From Psychroflexus sp. ALD_RP9 (GTDB lineage: Bacteria > Bacteroidota > Bacteroidia > Flavobacteriales > Flavobacteriaceae), in NCBI RefSeq assembly GCF_017311165.1, contig NZ_CP062973.1:1116001-1180000 (forward strand): a stretch of 64,000 nucleotides of DNA, given 5' to 3'. Position numbers and translations under genes: made by a program. The notes beneath the pieces were generated by a model. It had not been told where the DNA came from and made no database searches. It was given only the letters and a program-made list of their open reading frames with translations. The first letter of the stretch is position 1, and every line of letters begins with the position of its first letter. Positions 26,875 to 35,832 of this stretch are shown here, in pieces.

Positions 26875-29385
26875 TTACATTTCTTCAGAAAAGTAAATAC
26901 TATTCATAAGTAATTTCATGCTACCTAACCAAAAAGCTCTAAAGTTGGTATTATCAGTAAACGCGATGACTTGACCTCGACCAAAACCAGAAGTTTGAAA
27001 CGGAACACTTTCTTTTAGTAAGTCTAAATTCTCATCATTAATATAGCCACTTAATAAAGGCGTTTTAGTATACTGAATAGGATTATTAAAACTTAATTGG
27101 TTTGCTTTAACAAATAACTCAGTATTTCTAAACAAAGCTATTTTTTGGGTGTTAAAACCGTAATTTATAGGATGAGTTTGGTCGATTTTAGCTTCAAAAA
27201 TAGCACCACCAATTTGTTTAGCCCCATAAAAACTAGAACGCTCATCATAACTAATATTTTTAGCATTAATACTATCATTCAAAAATTCTAAATCAATCAA
27301 TTTTGAGCGATCTAACCATTTTACAGAATTTCGATAACCTATTAAAGTACCGCCAGATCTCACCCAAGTTTTAATTTGTTTTAATCCTTTTGCATTAACA
27401 GGATTTCCGTAAGAACTTGGTAGTATCAAATGCGTATATCGACTTAAATCAGTTCTATTAAAGTTTTTTGTGTCTAATTTGGTTACCGGAATTTCTAAAC
27501 GTGCGTCAAGTAAATGCCAAATTTCACCTGCATCATATGGAGATATACCTTCACCAACTATTAAGGCTATTTTGGGTTGTTTAAGATGAGCCATATTTGG
27601 GCTTCCTAAATTAATGCCTTGAGTTAAACCTGTGTTTAAAGCGCTTACTTTAACTTTATATGTTTGACTTAACTTAGACACTAACTCGTAAATTTCTTGT
27701 GCGTCAAGCTTTTGGTTAGCCACAGGTAATAAAATTGTACCATAATCAAACTTGTCTTGGCCAGAACTAAATGGCTTTTTAGCAACTTTTAAACGTAAAT
27801 GATTGTTTTGTAATTTGTTAATGAGTTTTGGGGCATTAAAATCGCTCCACCTAATCGCATAAGCATACGTGCTTTTATCAGTTAATTTTGGTTGGTAAAA
27901 TTGGTGTCCTTCAAAGTTATTACCAAGATCTAATTTTTTAGTCTCTTCAAAATCTACGCCAAAGGCATGTTTAAAATCCCAAGCCGAAACATCATAAAAA
28001 ATGCTATCTTTAAAACTTGTTCGAGAATTAAACATAGCTTTAACCAAGCGCTGTTGGGCTTGTTGTTTCGGAATCACTAAACTGGTTTCAGGGGTAAATT
28101 TAGTGCCATTAACTTCAACTGGAGACGCTAAATGCTGTAATTTAATTTGGTGTTGCTGTAAAACTTTAGCCAGTTCTTCTGTTAAAAAAGGATTGTTCTC
28201 ATTTCCGAAGATGTAGTAGCCTTTTTCAGCATTTTTAAAAGCATTATAATAAAATTGATCTTGTAATTTTAGTAATTCTGGTTTTAGATTTACTGCTGCT
28301 TTTAAGGTTGATAAAGCAGTGGTAAACTGATTTTTGATGGTAAATTTAAATTCTAAAATGCCATTGTCGGTTTCTTGTGCACTACCTCGCGAACTCGCTT
28401 GCTCAAATAAAATTCCTATACTACCATTAATATCTGGAAATGTTGAGCCTTTACCGTAATAAAAGTCGTCAAAACTTTCTTTAGAATAGTACAAACTCCC
28501 AATACTATCAAGTGCTTCGGCATGAAACTCACCTATCTTAGCGGTTAAATCTTGATTAAGTTGTGGTGTTAAAGGATTGGTGCGTTCTTGAATACCTGGC
28601 TGAAAAAAGAAAGTAGAATTTGAACCCATTTCATGATGGTCTGTCAAAACATTTGGGCGCCATTCATAAAAAGTAGCAATACGTGCTTGGCTTTCTGGCA
28701 ACTGTACTGGCAACCAATCCCGGTTTAAATCAAACCAATAATGGTTGGTACGGCCACCTGGCCAAGTTTCATCAAATTCACGGTCTTGCGGATCTGGATT
28801 AACATGTAAACTTCGGTTAGAATTAGTCCAATGTGCAAAACGTTGTATGCCATCAGGATTAAAACTTGGGTCTAGTAAAATAATAGTTTCATCTAATAAA
28901 CGCTCGATGTCTTCACCTTCAGCCGCTGCTAAATAATAGACTAAAATTAAAGCCGAATTTACGCCGCTAGGCTCATTTCCATGCACTGAAAAACCCTGAT
29001 TAACAACAATAGGAAGTTCCTCAAAGTTAGCATTGTTCAGTGTATTATCAATTAAAACTTGACGTTTAGACTTAATATTATCGAGTTGCTTATGATTGTT
29101 AGTTGAAGTTACCGTGAGCAGTATTAACGGCCGTTTTTCATAGGTAAAGCCTCGGTTTTCAATGCTTATACGTGGCGAAGCTTCAGCTAAGGCATACATA
29201 TATTGCACGACTTGATCATGAGAAGCATGCCAATCACCAGGTACAAAACCTAAAACTTCGCTAGGTTTAGGTATTTCAGAATTATAGCTAACAGTTGTTG
29301 GCAAAAAATAATCAAGCTGGTGATCTTGAGCAAAACTAAACTGACTTAAAATAAAGGCAAGACCAATACAAAAAACCGATTTCAT
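26875..29385 (-). CDS. M14-family zinc carboxypeptidase, exported
   Basis: An 836-residue secreted metallopeptidase. A signal peptide (1 to about 19, ending FSFAQ) is followed by an M14 carboxypeptidase domain with zinc ligands His135 and Glu138 (SVHGNEPSG), a third ligand in TDHHEMGS (His250/251) and NPDGIQRF. The putative catalytic Glu is in ILFEQASSRG near 330. The C-terminal half (about 380-836) has mixed folds, including a GATase1-like segment (IALIVGEGISPYDAG, HLILPSSYG, GGTLIGYRNS). It is a periplasmic or secreted peptide scavenger by family. Single gene. Confidence 0.9.
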   Translation of the reverse strand: MKSVFCIGLAFILSQFSFAQDHQLDYFLPTTVSYNSEIPKPSEVLGFVPGDWHASHDQVVQYMYALAEASPRISIENRGFTYEKRPLILLTVTSTNNHKQLDNIKSKRQVLIDNTLNNANFEELPIVVNQGFSVHGNEPSGVNSALILVYYLAAAEGEDIERLLDETIILLDPSFNPDGIQRFAHWTNSNRSLHVNPDPQDREFDETWPGGRTNHYWFDLNRDWLPVQLPESQARIATFYEWRPNVLTDHHEMGSNSTFFFQPGIQERTNPLTPQLNQDLTAKIGEFHAEALDSIGSLYYSKESFDDFYYGKGSTFPDINGSIGILFEQASSRGSAQETDNGILEFKFTIKNQFTTALSTLKAAVNLKPELLKLQDQFYYNAFKNAEKGYYIFGNENNPFLTEELAKVLQQHQIKLQHLASPVEVNGTKFTPETSLVIPKQQAQQRLVKAMFNSRTSFKDSIFYDVSAWDFKHAFGVDFEETKKLDLGNNFEGHQFYQPKLTDKSTYAYAIRWSDFNAPKLINKLQNNHLRLKVAKKPFSSGQDKFDYGTILLPVANQKLDAQEIYELVSKLSQTYKVKVSALNTGLTQGINLGSPNMAHLKQPKIALIVGEGISPYDAGEIWHLLDARLEIPVTKLDTKNFNRTDLSRYTHLILPSSYGNPVNAKGLKQIKTWVRSGGTLIGYRNSVKWLDRSKLIDLEFLNDSINAKNISYDERSSFYGAKQIGGAIFEAKIDQTHPINYGFNTQKIALFRNTELFVKANQLSFNNPIQYTKTPLLSGYINDENLDLLKESVPFQTSGFGRGQVIAFTDNTNFRAFWLGSMKLLMNSIYFSEEM

Positions 29386-29486
29386 AAACTAAATTTTATA
29401 GGTTGAAACTTTGACCTCTAAAATACAATAAAGTTTAGTTTAAGCTAAAATGAAGGTTTGTAAAATTATCTTCGGCATTAATATTT

Positions 29487-29494
29487 TATATTTG
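29487..29494 (+). promoter_or_regulatory. Bacteroidota -7 box for the frameshifted secreted-protein gene
   Basis: TATATTTG matches TAnnTTTG exactly and lies 31 bases before the ATG at 29525. It rules out the earlier in-frame ATG at 29450 as the start. Confidence 0.6.
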
Positions 29495-29524
29495 CCTTTA
29501 TGTATATTTTTTAAAATTAATCTT

Positions 29525-30089
29525 ATGTCAAAGATCCTTTTTTTGATTTGTTTCTTTTCTACATTGTTTAGTTTTAGTCAAGCTGAAAATATCGAAGTAC
29601 TTTTAGAAAATGGCAAAACAATTCATGCGAAATCTTATTCGCCTAAACGAAAATTTCTTAAAGTAAAATCTATTGAAGGTGAACGTATTAAGCTGAATTA
29701 TGAAGACTTAAACATGGTTCGGTATACTTTAACACACGGTAAAGATGTAGACACCATAGTGAAACAGTATGTAAGAACTTCAGAAAAAAAAGGCCAATTA
29801 ATGAAACGTATTGTCTCGGGCAAATGCAACATTTATGAACATTATAAAGGCTCCAAACTACTATATTCCGAGTTTTGATATTAATTATTACGCGGTAAAA
29901 AATCAACGTAAAGATCAAATTGCTCAAAAAATATATCATTCAGGACTTAATATAATAAGGTCTAAAGCTAACAAATTATCTACTTTTTTTAAGGATTGCC
30001 CTAAAGTGACTTCAAGAATTAAAAACATCAACTCTGAGAAAGAATTTTTAGCTTTTGTAGAATATTACAACCAAGTTTGTGACGATTAA
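29525..30089 (+). pseudogene. exported protein gene interrupted by a +1 frameshift
   Basis: The first part encodes a signal peptide (1-19, ending FSFSQ) and a basic domain (ENIEVLLENGKTIHAKSY, KLNYEDLNMVRYTL). It runs to NIYEHYK and then, out of its natural frame, to a stop at 29878. The next frame continues with APNYYIPSFDINYYAVKNQR and ends NSEKEFLAFVEYYNQVCDD at 30089. Removing one A from the AAA at 29846-29848 joins the two into a single protein of about 187 residues. It could be a true mutation, phase variation at a short run, or a sequence error. The intact family looks like an uncharacterised Bacteroidota exported protein. Confidence 0.75.
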
Positions 30090-30112
30090 GTTATCTTCAA
30101 TCATCAATAAAA

Positions 30113-30325
30113 ATGAATAGAATGGATAAAATACGTGTGTATAGTTCGAAAAATGAGATTGAAGCCAACTGTATTGTGCTTGCTTTAGAAGAGCAAGGTA
30201 TTGTTCCACATATGATTAATAAAACCGATTCTGCACACGCCAAATTGTTTGGTTATATTGAAGTTTACGTAGACAATAATCACCAAGCAAAAGCTGAACA
30301 AGTAATTAAAGATTACTTTAAATAA
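30113..30325 (+). CDS. DUF2007 putative signal-transducing protein
   Basis: A 70-residue protein matching the small DUF2007 fold: IRVYSSKNEIEANCIVLALE, then GIVPHMINKTDSA and a C-terminal strand-helix, GYIEVYVDNNHQAKAEQVIK. The family is widespread and of unknown function, called signal-transducing by name only. The start could also be the Met at 30122. It ends 6 bases before the oxidoreductase gene, so the two are co-transcribed. Confidence 0.82.
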   Translation: MNRMDKIRVYSSKNEIEANCIVLALEEQGIVPHMINKTDSAHAKLFGYIEVYVDNNHQAKAEQVIKDYFK

Positions 30326-30331
30326 GCAAGC

Positions 30332-31447
30332 ATGAATTTATCGTATTGGGAGCAGCAGTCCTGGTTTTCTAAGGTCGATTATTGTGTGATTGGTAGCGGC
30401 ATTGTTGGCTTAAATTGTGCCTTAGCTTTACGCCAAAAATACCCAAAGGCTAAAATTCTTGTACTTGAACGTGGCCAATTACCACAAGGCGCGAGTACTA
30501 AAAACGCAGGTTTTGCCTGTTATGGAAGTGTGAGTGAACTCTTAGCCGATTTAGAACATCATACCGAAGAAGAGGTTTTCAATTTGGTTAACCAACGTTA
30601 TCGAGGCTTAGAGTTGTTGCGAAATACATTAGGCGATAAAGCCATCGATTATCAACAATATGGCGGTTTTGAAGTCTTTTTAAATTGTGACCAAAAGAGT
30701 TTTGAAGAATGCTATCATCAATTGAAGCCATTAAATGAGTTGTTACATCCTATTTTTAAAACCGATGTGTTTCAATTGAAGCCTAACACCTTCAATTTTA
30801 AATCCTGCCTACCCGAATTAATTCAACATCAGTTAGAAGGCCAAATTGATACAGGAAAAATGATGCAGCAATTACTTCAAAAAGTGCAATCTGAAGGAGT
30901 TTTAGTTTTAAATTCAGCTGAGGTTTTAAGTGTTTCAGCTGAAGTTTCTTCTGTAAAAATTCAACTTCCCAACCTAGAATTTACAGCACAACATACCTTT
31001 GTAGCGACTAATGCTTTTGCAAAAGATTTGCTTGAAGTTGAGGTCACGCCTGCTAGAAATCAAGTTTTAGTCACCCAACCCATTCATAATTTACAACTCA
31101 AAGGATGTTTTCATTTAGATGAAGGTTATTTGTATTTCAGAAATATTCATAATCGTATTTTACTCGGTGGTGCTAGAAATTTAGCCCCAGGAACCGAAAC
31201 AACAACAGACTTTAAGCTTACAAAACTCATACAAACCGCGCTTGAATCATTGTTAAAAGAGGTAATTTTGCCAGATCAAGATGTAGAAATTACCCAACGT
31301 TGGAGTGGAATTTTAGGTGTTGGGCAACAAAAAAAACCGATGGTTAAATCGGTTTCAAATAACTTGCATTGTGCCTTTAGATTGGGCGGAATGGGCATTG
31401 CCATTGGTAGCCAAGTCGGTCGAGATTTAGCTTATTTAATTAAGTAG
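30332..31447 (+). CDS. FAD-dependent oxidoreductase (DAO family)
   Basis: A 371-residue flavoprotein of the D-amino-acid oxidase/glycine oxidase fold. The FAD Rossmann motif VIGSGIVGLNCA is at residues 19-30, LVLERGQLPQGASTKNAGF follows, and a C-terminal FAD contact region reads RLGGMGIAIGSQVGRDLAYL. Substrate is unknown; amine or amino-acid oxidation is expected. It follows the DUF2007 gene closely. No membrane or export signal. Confidence 0.87.
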   Translation: MNLSYWEQQSWFSKVDYCVIGSGIVGLNCALALRQKYPKAKILVLERGQLPQGASTKNAGFACYGSVSELLADLEHHTEEEVFNLVNQRYRGLELLRNTLGDKAIDYQQYGGFEVFLNCDQKSFEECYHQLKPLNELLHPIFKTDVFQLKPNTFNFKSCLPELIQHQLEGQIDTGKMMQQLLQKVQSEGVLVLNSAEVLSVSAEVSSVKIQLPNLEFTAQHTFVATNAFAKDLLEVEVTPARNQVLVTQPIHNLQLKGCFHLDEGYLYFRNIHNRILLGGARNLAPGTETTTDFKLTKLIQTALESLLKEVILPDQDVEITQRWSGILGVGQQKKPMVKSVSNNLHCAFRLGGMGIAIGSQVGRDLAYLIK

Positions 31448-31468
31448 TGTTTTAGTGCGCCTAAGAAA

Positions 31469-31897
31469 TTAAAATTTACCATCAATAAAATTCAAGTAAG
31501 TTTCAAAACTAAAAGCACCACTAAATAAAACCATTGATTTATTTAAAACTTCACCAGCTGTAGCTTCGTTAAAACCAAGTCCAATCGCGTAACGCTTCAA
31601 TAAAACCGCTTCGGCATCATCCATCACGCCATCAACATAAATAATTTTAAACAAGTCAAATAAATGCTCTAATCGTTTTTCGCGAGAGCTGATACCTTCA
31701 ACAGGATACTTAGCAGGATTGCTTATGACTTTGGCATAATCATGCTCTGTAATGTTTAGCTTTCGGGCAAATCGTTTGAGTAAACCTTTTTCTAAATCGG
31801 TTATTGTGCCGTCTGTAGCTGCTAGATTCACCAAATTGGCAAAATGATTAAGATTAGTTGACGGGCTTTGTAAATCGTAAATATCAGTTGTTGACAT
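31469..31897 (-). CDS. TerB-family tellurite-resistance-like protein
   Basis: A 142-residue all-helical protein with the TerB pattern: NLVNLAATDGTITDLEKGLLKR in the first repeat and KIIYVDGVMDDAEAVLLKRYA in the second. Both repeats carry the DG(x)(x)(D/E)E acidic metal-site spacing. No other ter gene is nearby, so tellurite resistance should not be assumed. Minus strand, converging with the oxidoreductase gene; likely single. Confidence 0.83.
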   Translation of the reverse strand: MSTTDIYDLQSPSTNLNHFANLVNLAATDGTITDLEKGLLKRFARKLNITEHDYAKVISNPAKYPVEGISSREKRLEHLFDLFKIIYVDGVMDDAEAVLLKRYAIGLGFNEATAGEVLNKSMVLFSGAFSFETYLNFIDGKF

Positions 31898-31946
31898 AAT
31901 TAAAAATATTTTTCAATAAATATACTATTAATTAAAATTCAACACT

Positions 31947-31954
31947 TAATTTTG
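31947..31954 (+). promoter_or_regulatory. Bacteroidota -7 box for the protease-rimK operon
   Basis: TAATTTTG matches TAnnTTTG exactly, 16 bases before the ATG at 31971, in the divergent gap with terB. Confidence 0.6.
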
Positions 31955-31970
31955 GTATTGAAATTAGGGT

Positions 31971-32402
31971 ATGAGTAAAAAAATAATTGGTAGACGTGAT
32001 ATTGCAGATTTTCCAAACCTTGGGTTAGCACATGTTGATATAAAAATTGATACTGGCGCCTACACATCATCTATACATTGTGACCAAATTGAAGAAATTA
32101 ACAATGAGTTACATTGTCGTTTCCTTAACCCAAAAGATAAACAAAGCAACCATAAACATCTTGTTTTTAAAGACTATAAGCATATAAAAGTTAAAAGCAG
32201 TAATGGTATTGTGCAACACCGTTATCAAATAAAATCGACCATACAATTATTTGGAAAAACCTATAAAATTTCACTTTCTTTGGCCGACAGATCAAGCATG
32301 AAAAATCCAGTTTTAATAGGTCGTAAATTTTTGAATAAAAAATTTATAGTCGATACAGATTTAGAATATTTATCACACAACACTACACATCATGAACATT
32401 AG
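31971..32402 (+). CDS. RimB-type retropepsin-like protease (ATP-dependent zinc protease family)
   Basis: A 143-residue member of the family annotated as ATP-dependent zinc protease (PF05618), which has a retropepsin-like fold. It starts [15 protein letters not shown] and has the aspartyl-protease-like [13 protein letters not shown] (Asp27). The C-terminal [16 protein letters not shown] block is typical. It overlaps rimK by 11 bases. In Pseudomonas a homologue (RimB) works with RimK; cleavage of glutamylated targets is proposed there. The C-terminus is His-rich (HNTTHHEH). Confidence 0.85.
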   Translation: MSKKIIGRRDIADFPNLGLAHVDIKIDTGAYTSSIHCDQIEEINNELHCRFLNPKDKQSNHKHLVFKDYKHIKVKSSNGIVQHRYQIKSTIQLFGKTYKISLSLADRSSMKNPVLIGRKFLNKKFIVDTDLEYLSHNTTHHEH

Positions 32403-33264
32403 AGTACTATCTAGAAATCCCAACTTATATTCAACAAAACGCTTAGTTGAAGCTGCCAAAAAACGTAAACATGAGGTTGAAATTATTGACCCGTTAAAAT
32501 GTGACTTGGTGATTGAAAAACGCAATCCAAATATTTATTACAAAGGTCATTATTTAAAAGATACTGATGCCATTATCCCTAGAATTGGTGCTTCAGTAAC
32601 ATTTTATGGAACTGCAGTTGTAAGACAATTTGAAATGATGGGCGCATTTACCACGATAGACTCTGAAGCTTTGGTAAGAAGCCGAGATAAATTAAGAAGT
32701 TTACAAGTGCTATCACGTGCAAAAATAGGTTTGCCTAAAACCGTTTTCACTAATTACTCTCGTGATGTAGAAGGCGTAATTGAACATGTTGGTGGTACGC
32801 CTTTAGTGGTTAAATTACTTGAAGGCACACAAGGATTAGGTGTGGTTTTAGCTGAAACCAAAAATGCTGCAAAATCTGTCATAGAAGCATTTAACGGATT
32901 GCAAGCTCGTGTGATTGTTCAAGAATTTATAAAAGAAGCAAAAGGTGCCGATATACGTGTTTTTGTGGTAGACGGTCATGTTGTTGGTGCTATGAAACGT
33001 CAAGGAAAAGAAGGCGAATTTAGGTCTAACCTTCACCAAGGCGGATCAGCTGAAGTGATTGAACTTAGTGATGAAGAAGAAATTGCAGCCATAAAAGCAG
33101 CAAAAGCTATGAGACTTGGCGTTGCCGGTGTAGACTTGCTACAAAGTTCTCGAGGTCCTTTAATTTTAGAAGTTAACTCTTCACCAGGACTTGAAGGTAT
33201 AGAAAAAGCAACAGGCAAAGATATTGCTAAAACCATTATACAATACATCGAAAAAAATATTTAA
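32392..33264 (+). CDS. rimK: RimK-family ATP-grasp glutamate ligase
   Basis: A 290-residue ATP-grasp ligase that in E. coli adds glutamates to the C-terminus of ribosomal protein S6. It matches the length and motifs of Rim[40 protein letters not shown], the ATP-binding [39 protein letters not shown] and the metal-binding [13 protein letters not shown]. Its start overlaps the protease gene, and its stop overlaps the AstE-like gene start by one base, so the three are coupled. S6 itself is not in the window. Confidence 0.93.
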   Translation: MNIRVLSRNPNLYSTKRLVEAAKKRKHEVEIIDPLKCDLVIEKRNPNIYYKGHYLKDTDAIIPRIGASVTFYGTAVVRQFEMMGAFTTIDSEALVRSRDKLRSLQVLSRAKIGLPKTVFTNYSRDVEGVIEHVGGTPLVVKLLEGTQGLGVVLAETKNAAKSVIEAFNGLQARVIVQEFIKEAKGADIRVFVVDGHVVGAMKRQGKEGEFRSNLHQGGSAEVIELSDEEEIAAIKAAKAMRLGVAGVDLLQSSRGPLILEVNSSPGLEGIEKATGKDIAKTIIQYIEKNI

Positions 33265-34238
33265 TGCCGCATATAGACGAGCAAAATGTCTTGCATATTC
33301 TTGGCGAAGAAGTTTTACCTGGGCAAAAAGCACGTATCAATTTTAATACAGCCAAGCTTTACACTAACACAACGGTAGAAGTTCCTGTTATTATTAGGCG
33401 TGCTAAACGTAAAGGTCCAGTAGTTTTAATCACCGCTGGCATTCACGGCGACGAAATTAATGGCGTAGAAATTGTCCGTCAAGTTATCGCTAAAGGAATC
33501 AACACACCACGGATCGGAACCATTATTTGTATCCCTGTAATTAATGTATTTGGATTTTTAAACCAATCAAGACAATTTCCAGATGGTCGCGATTTAAACC
33601 GCATGTTTCCTGGGACAAAAAAAGGCTCTTTAGCCAGCCGACTCGCCTATCAATTTGTTGAAGAAATTTTACCCGTTGCTAATTATTGTCTAGACTTTCA
33701 CACCGGTGGCGCCAGCCGATTTAATGCAGCACAAATTCGAATTTCGCAGCACAAACCTGAATTAAAGCATTTAGCTAGCATTTTTAATGCACCATTTACC
33801 ATTTACTCTAAAACTTTAAAAAACTCGTACCGTTCAATTTGTGAGAAAAAAAATATTCCTATTCTATTATTTGAAGGTGGCAAATCAATCGATAAAAATA
33901 GTGATATTACAAGATACGGAGTTGAAGGTGTCAAGCGTATATTAAAACATCTTAATATGCTAAAAAGTGGTTTTAGTATAACAACTTTAAATGAATACAG
34001 CACTTTTATAAGCAAAACTAAATGGATGCGGGCTAAATATAGCGGCATGTTTCACAGCGAAATCCCTATTGGTAAGTACGTCGAAAAAGGCGAAATCATA
34101 GCTTTTATTACCGATGCTTACGGCAGTTTGCGTTATAAGGTTAAAGCCACAAATAATGGTTATATTATCAATGTAAACCAATCGCCTATCGTTTATCAAG
34201 GCGATGCTATATTTCATATTTCAACCGAGTTAAATTAA
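33264..34238 (+). CDS. succinylglutamate desuccinylase/aspartoacylase-family (AstE-like) zinc hydrolase
   Basis: A 324-residue zinc hydrolase of the AstE/aspartoacylase branch of the M14 fold. Zinc ligands His61 and Glu64 lie in GIHGDEINGVEIV, and the third His is in CLDFHTGGASR (about 153). SRQFPDGRDLNRMFPG is the conserved substrate region, and there is a C-terminal beta-barrel tail. By family it cleaves acyl or gamma-linked groups from acidic amino acids. Its place directly after rimK suggests it could remove glutamates added by RimK, but that is inference. Confidence 0.87.
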   Translation: MPHIDEQNVLHILGEEVLPGQKARINFNTAKLYTNTTVEVPVIIRRAKRKGPVVLITAGIHGDEINGVEIVRQVIAKGINTPRIGTIICIPVINVFGFLNQSRQFPDGRDLNRMFPGTKKGSLASRLAYQFVEEILPVANYCLDFHTGGASRFNAAQIRISQHKPELKHLASIFNAPFTIYSKTLKNSYRSICEKKNIPILLFEGGKSIDKNSDITRYGVEGVKRILKHLNMLKSGFSITTLNEYSTFISKTKWMRAKYSGMFHSEIPIGKYVEKGEIIAFITDAYGSLRYKVKATNNGYIINVNQSPIVYQGDAIFHISTELN

Positions 34239-34240
34239 CG

Positions 34241-34801
34241 ATGAAACCAGCTTTAAGAAAACATTACAAACAACTTAGAGAAGAAATTTCAGCAGAAACC
34301 TTAAACCAACTCAGCTTACAAATTGCCAATAAAGGTCTTGAATTAGAGGCACTTTGGCAACAAACTTACTACCATGTTTTTCTTCCGATTAAACGTTTAA
34401 AAGAAATTAATACAGAATATCTGCTTCATATTTTACAAGGTAAAGACAAGCAAATTGTGATATCGAAATCTGATTTCGAACAGCTTGAAATGCAACATAT
34501 TTTACTCACAGATGCCACAAAAATAGAAGTTAATGCGGTCGGAATTCCCGAACCAGTTGAAGGTATTGCGGTTAACCCAACTCAGCTTGATGTTGTATTT
34601 ATACCATTATTAGCCTTTGATCAAGACGGAAATCGTCTAGGCTATGGTAAAGGCTTTTATGATATTTTTTTAAAACAATGTAGTAAAACCACCTTAAAAG
34701 TTGGCGTTTCATTATTTCCACCAGAAGCTAAGATTAAAGCCGAATCTCACGACCAAAAGCTCGACTACTGCATAACACCTGACCATATTTACAAGTTCTA
34801 G
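34241..34801 (+). CDS. 5-formyltetrahydrofolate cyclo-ligase
   Basis: A 186-residue enzyme that converts 5-formyl-THF to 5,10-methenyl-THF with ATP. The family pattern is visible: KHYKQLREEIS at the start, FLPIKRLKEINTEYL, LLAFDQDGNRLGYGKGFYD (GYGKGFYD about 136-143) and LDYCITPD at the end. It follows the AstE-like gene by 2 bases, so it shares that transcript. Confidence 0.92.
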   Translation: MKPALRKHYKQLREEISAETLNQLSLQIANKGLELEALWQQTYYHVFLPIKRLKEINTEYLLHILQGKDKQIVISKSDFEQLEMQHILLTDATKIEVNAVGIPEPVEGIAVNPTQLDVVFIPLLAFDQDGNRLGYGKGFYDIFLKQCSKTTLKVGVSLFPPEAKIKAESHDQKLDYCITPDHIYKF

Positions 34802-34843
34802 TTAGAAATTTTACTGAAAAACTTATTCTCCATACGATTGTTT

Positions 34844-34851
34844 TATATTTG
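34844..34851 (+). promoter_or_regulatory. Bacteroidota -7 box for the PfkB kinase gene
   Basis: TATATTTG matches TAnnTTTG exactly, 18 bases before the ATG at 34870. It covers a possible TTG start at 34849, which is therefore rejected. Confidence 0.62.
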
Positions 34852-34869
34852 CACAAAATTAAACTTCTC

Positions 34870-35793
34870 ATGAGTAAATTATTAATAGTTGGTACAGTTG
34901 CCTTTGATGCTATCGAAACCCCATTTGGCAAAACTGATAAAATCTTAGGTGGTGCAGCCACTTATATAGGTTTAAGTGCCGCAAATTTTAAAGCTAAAAG
35001 CGCAATTGTGTCAGTTGTTGGTGATGATTTTCCGCAAGAACATATAAATTTATTACAACGCAATAATATTAACCTAGAAGGTTTAGAAGTTGTTAACGGT
35101 GGTGATACATTTTTTTGGAGCGGTCGTTATCATAATGACATGAACACGCGAGACACTTTAGATACGCAACTTAACGTTTTAGCCGACTTTCAACCAGTTG
35201 TCCCAAATGATTTTAAAAATGCAGATATTGTCATGCTAGGCAACTTACATCCAGCAGTCCAATTATCAGTCATTAATCAAGTCGATAAACCTAAACTTAT
35301 TGTACTTGACACGATGAATTTTTGGATGGATACCACACTTGACCTACTTAAAGAAGTGATAGGAAAAGTTGATGTTATTACCATTAACGATGAAGAAGCG
35401 CGCCAACTTTCAGGTGAATATTCTTTAGTTAAAGCTGCCCGAATTATTAGTGAAATGGGACCAAAATATGTAGTGATTAAAAAAGGAGAGCATGGCGCAT
35501 TATTGTTTCATGGTAATGAAATGTTCTTTGCTCCTGCATTACCACTTGAAGAAGTGTTTGATCCTACTGGCGCTGGCGATACTTTTGCTGGCGGATTTAC
35601 TGGTTATTTAGCTGAGACTAAAGACACCTCGTTCGAGAATATGAAAAATGCTATTATTTATGGTTCTAATTTAGCTTCATTTTGTGTTGAAAAATTCGGA
35701 ACCGAAAAAATGCAAGAACTGGATATAAAAGCTGTGAACGATCGCTTAAAACAATTTAAGTCGCTCACACAATTTGAAATAAATTTAACCTAA
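34870..35793 (+). CDS. PfkB-family carbohydrate/nucleoside kinase
   Basis: A 307-residue ribokinase-fold kinase. The N-terminal SKLLIVGTVAFDAIETPFG and GGAATYIGLSAANF are present, and the C-terminal PfkB signature DPTGAGDTFAGGF lies near residues 231-243 with the catalytic Asp. Substrate cannot be set from sequence; sugar kinase or adenosine kinase-like are both possible. The ATG at 34870 is preferred on promoter grounds. It is followed by a strong terminator, then purF. Confidence 0.85.
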   Translation: MSKLLIVGTVAFDAIETPFGKTDKILGGAATYIGLSAANFKAKSAIVSVVGDDFPQEHINLLQRNNINLEGLEVVNGGDTFFWSGRYHNDMNTRDTLDTQLNVLADFQPVVPNDFKNADIVMLGNLHPAVQLSVINQVDKPKLIVLDTMNFWMDTTLDLLKEVIGKVDVITINDEEARQLSGEYSLVKAARIISEMGPKYVVIKKGEHGALLFHGNEMFFAPALPLEEVFDPTGAGDTFAGGFTGYLAETKDTSFENMKNAIIYGSNLASFCVEKFGTEKMQELDIKAVNDRLKQFKSLTQFEINLT

Positions 35794-35800
35794 TGATTTT

Positions 35801-35824
35801 GCCCTGTATTTCAGGGCTTTTTTT
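35801..35824 (+). terminator. rho-independent terminator between pfkB-like gene and purF
   Basis: A GCCCTG / CAGGGC stem with TATTT loop is followed by seven T. It begins 7 bases after the PfkB stop and ends 8 bases before the purF ATG. Confidence 0.88.
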
Positions 35825-35832
35825 GTAGCCTT

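Noticed and set aside
29811..30089. A separate 92-residue gene
   Set aside because: It begins inside the preceding coding sequence, and its protein continues that one after a single-base frameshift, so it is described as part of the interrupted gene.
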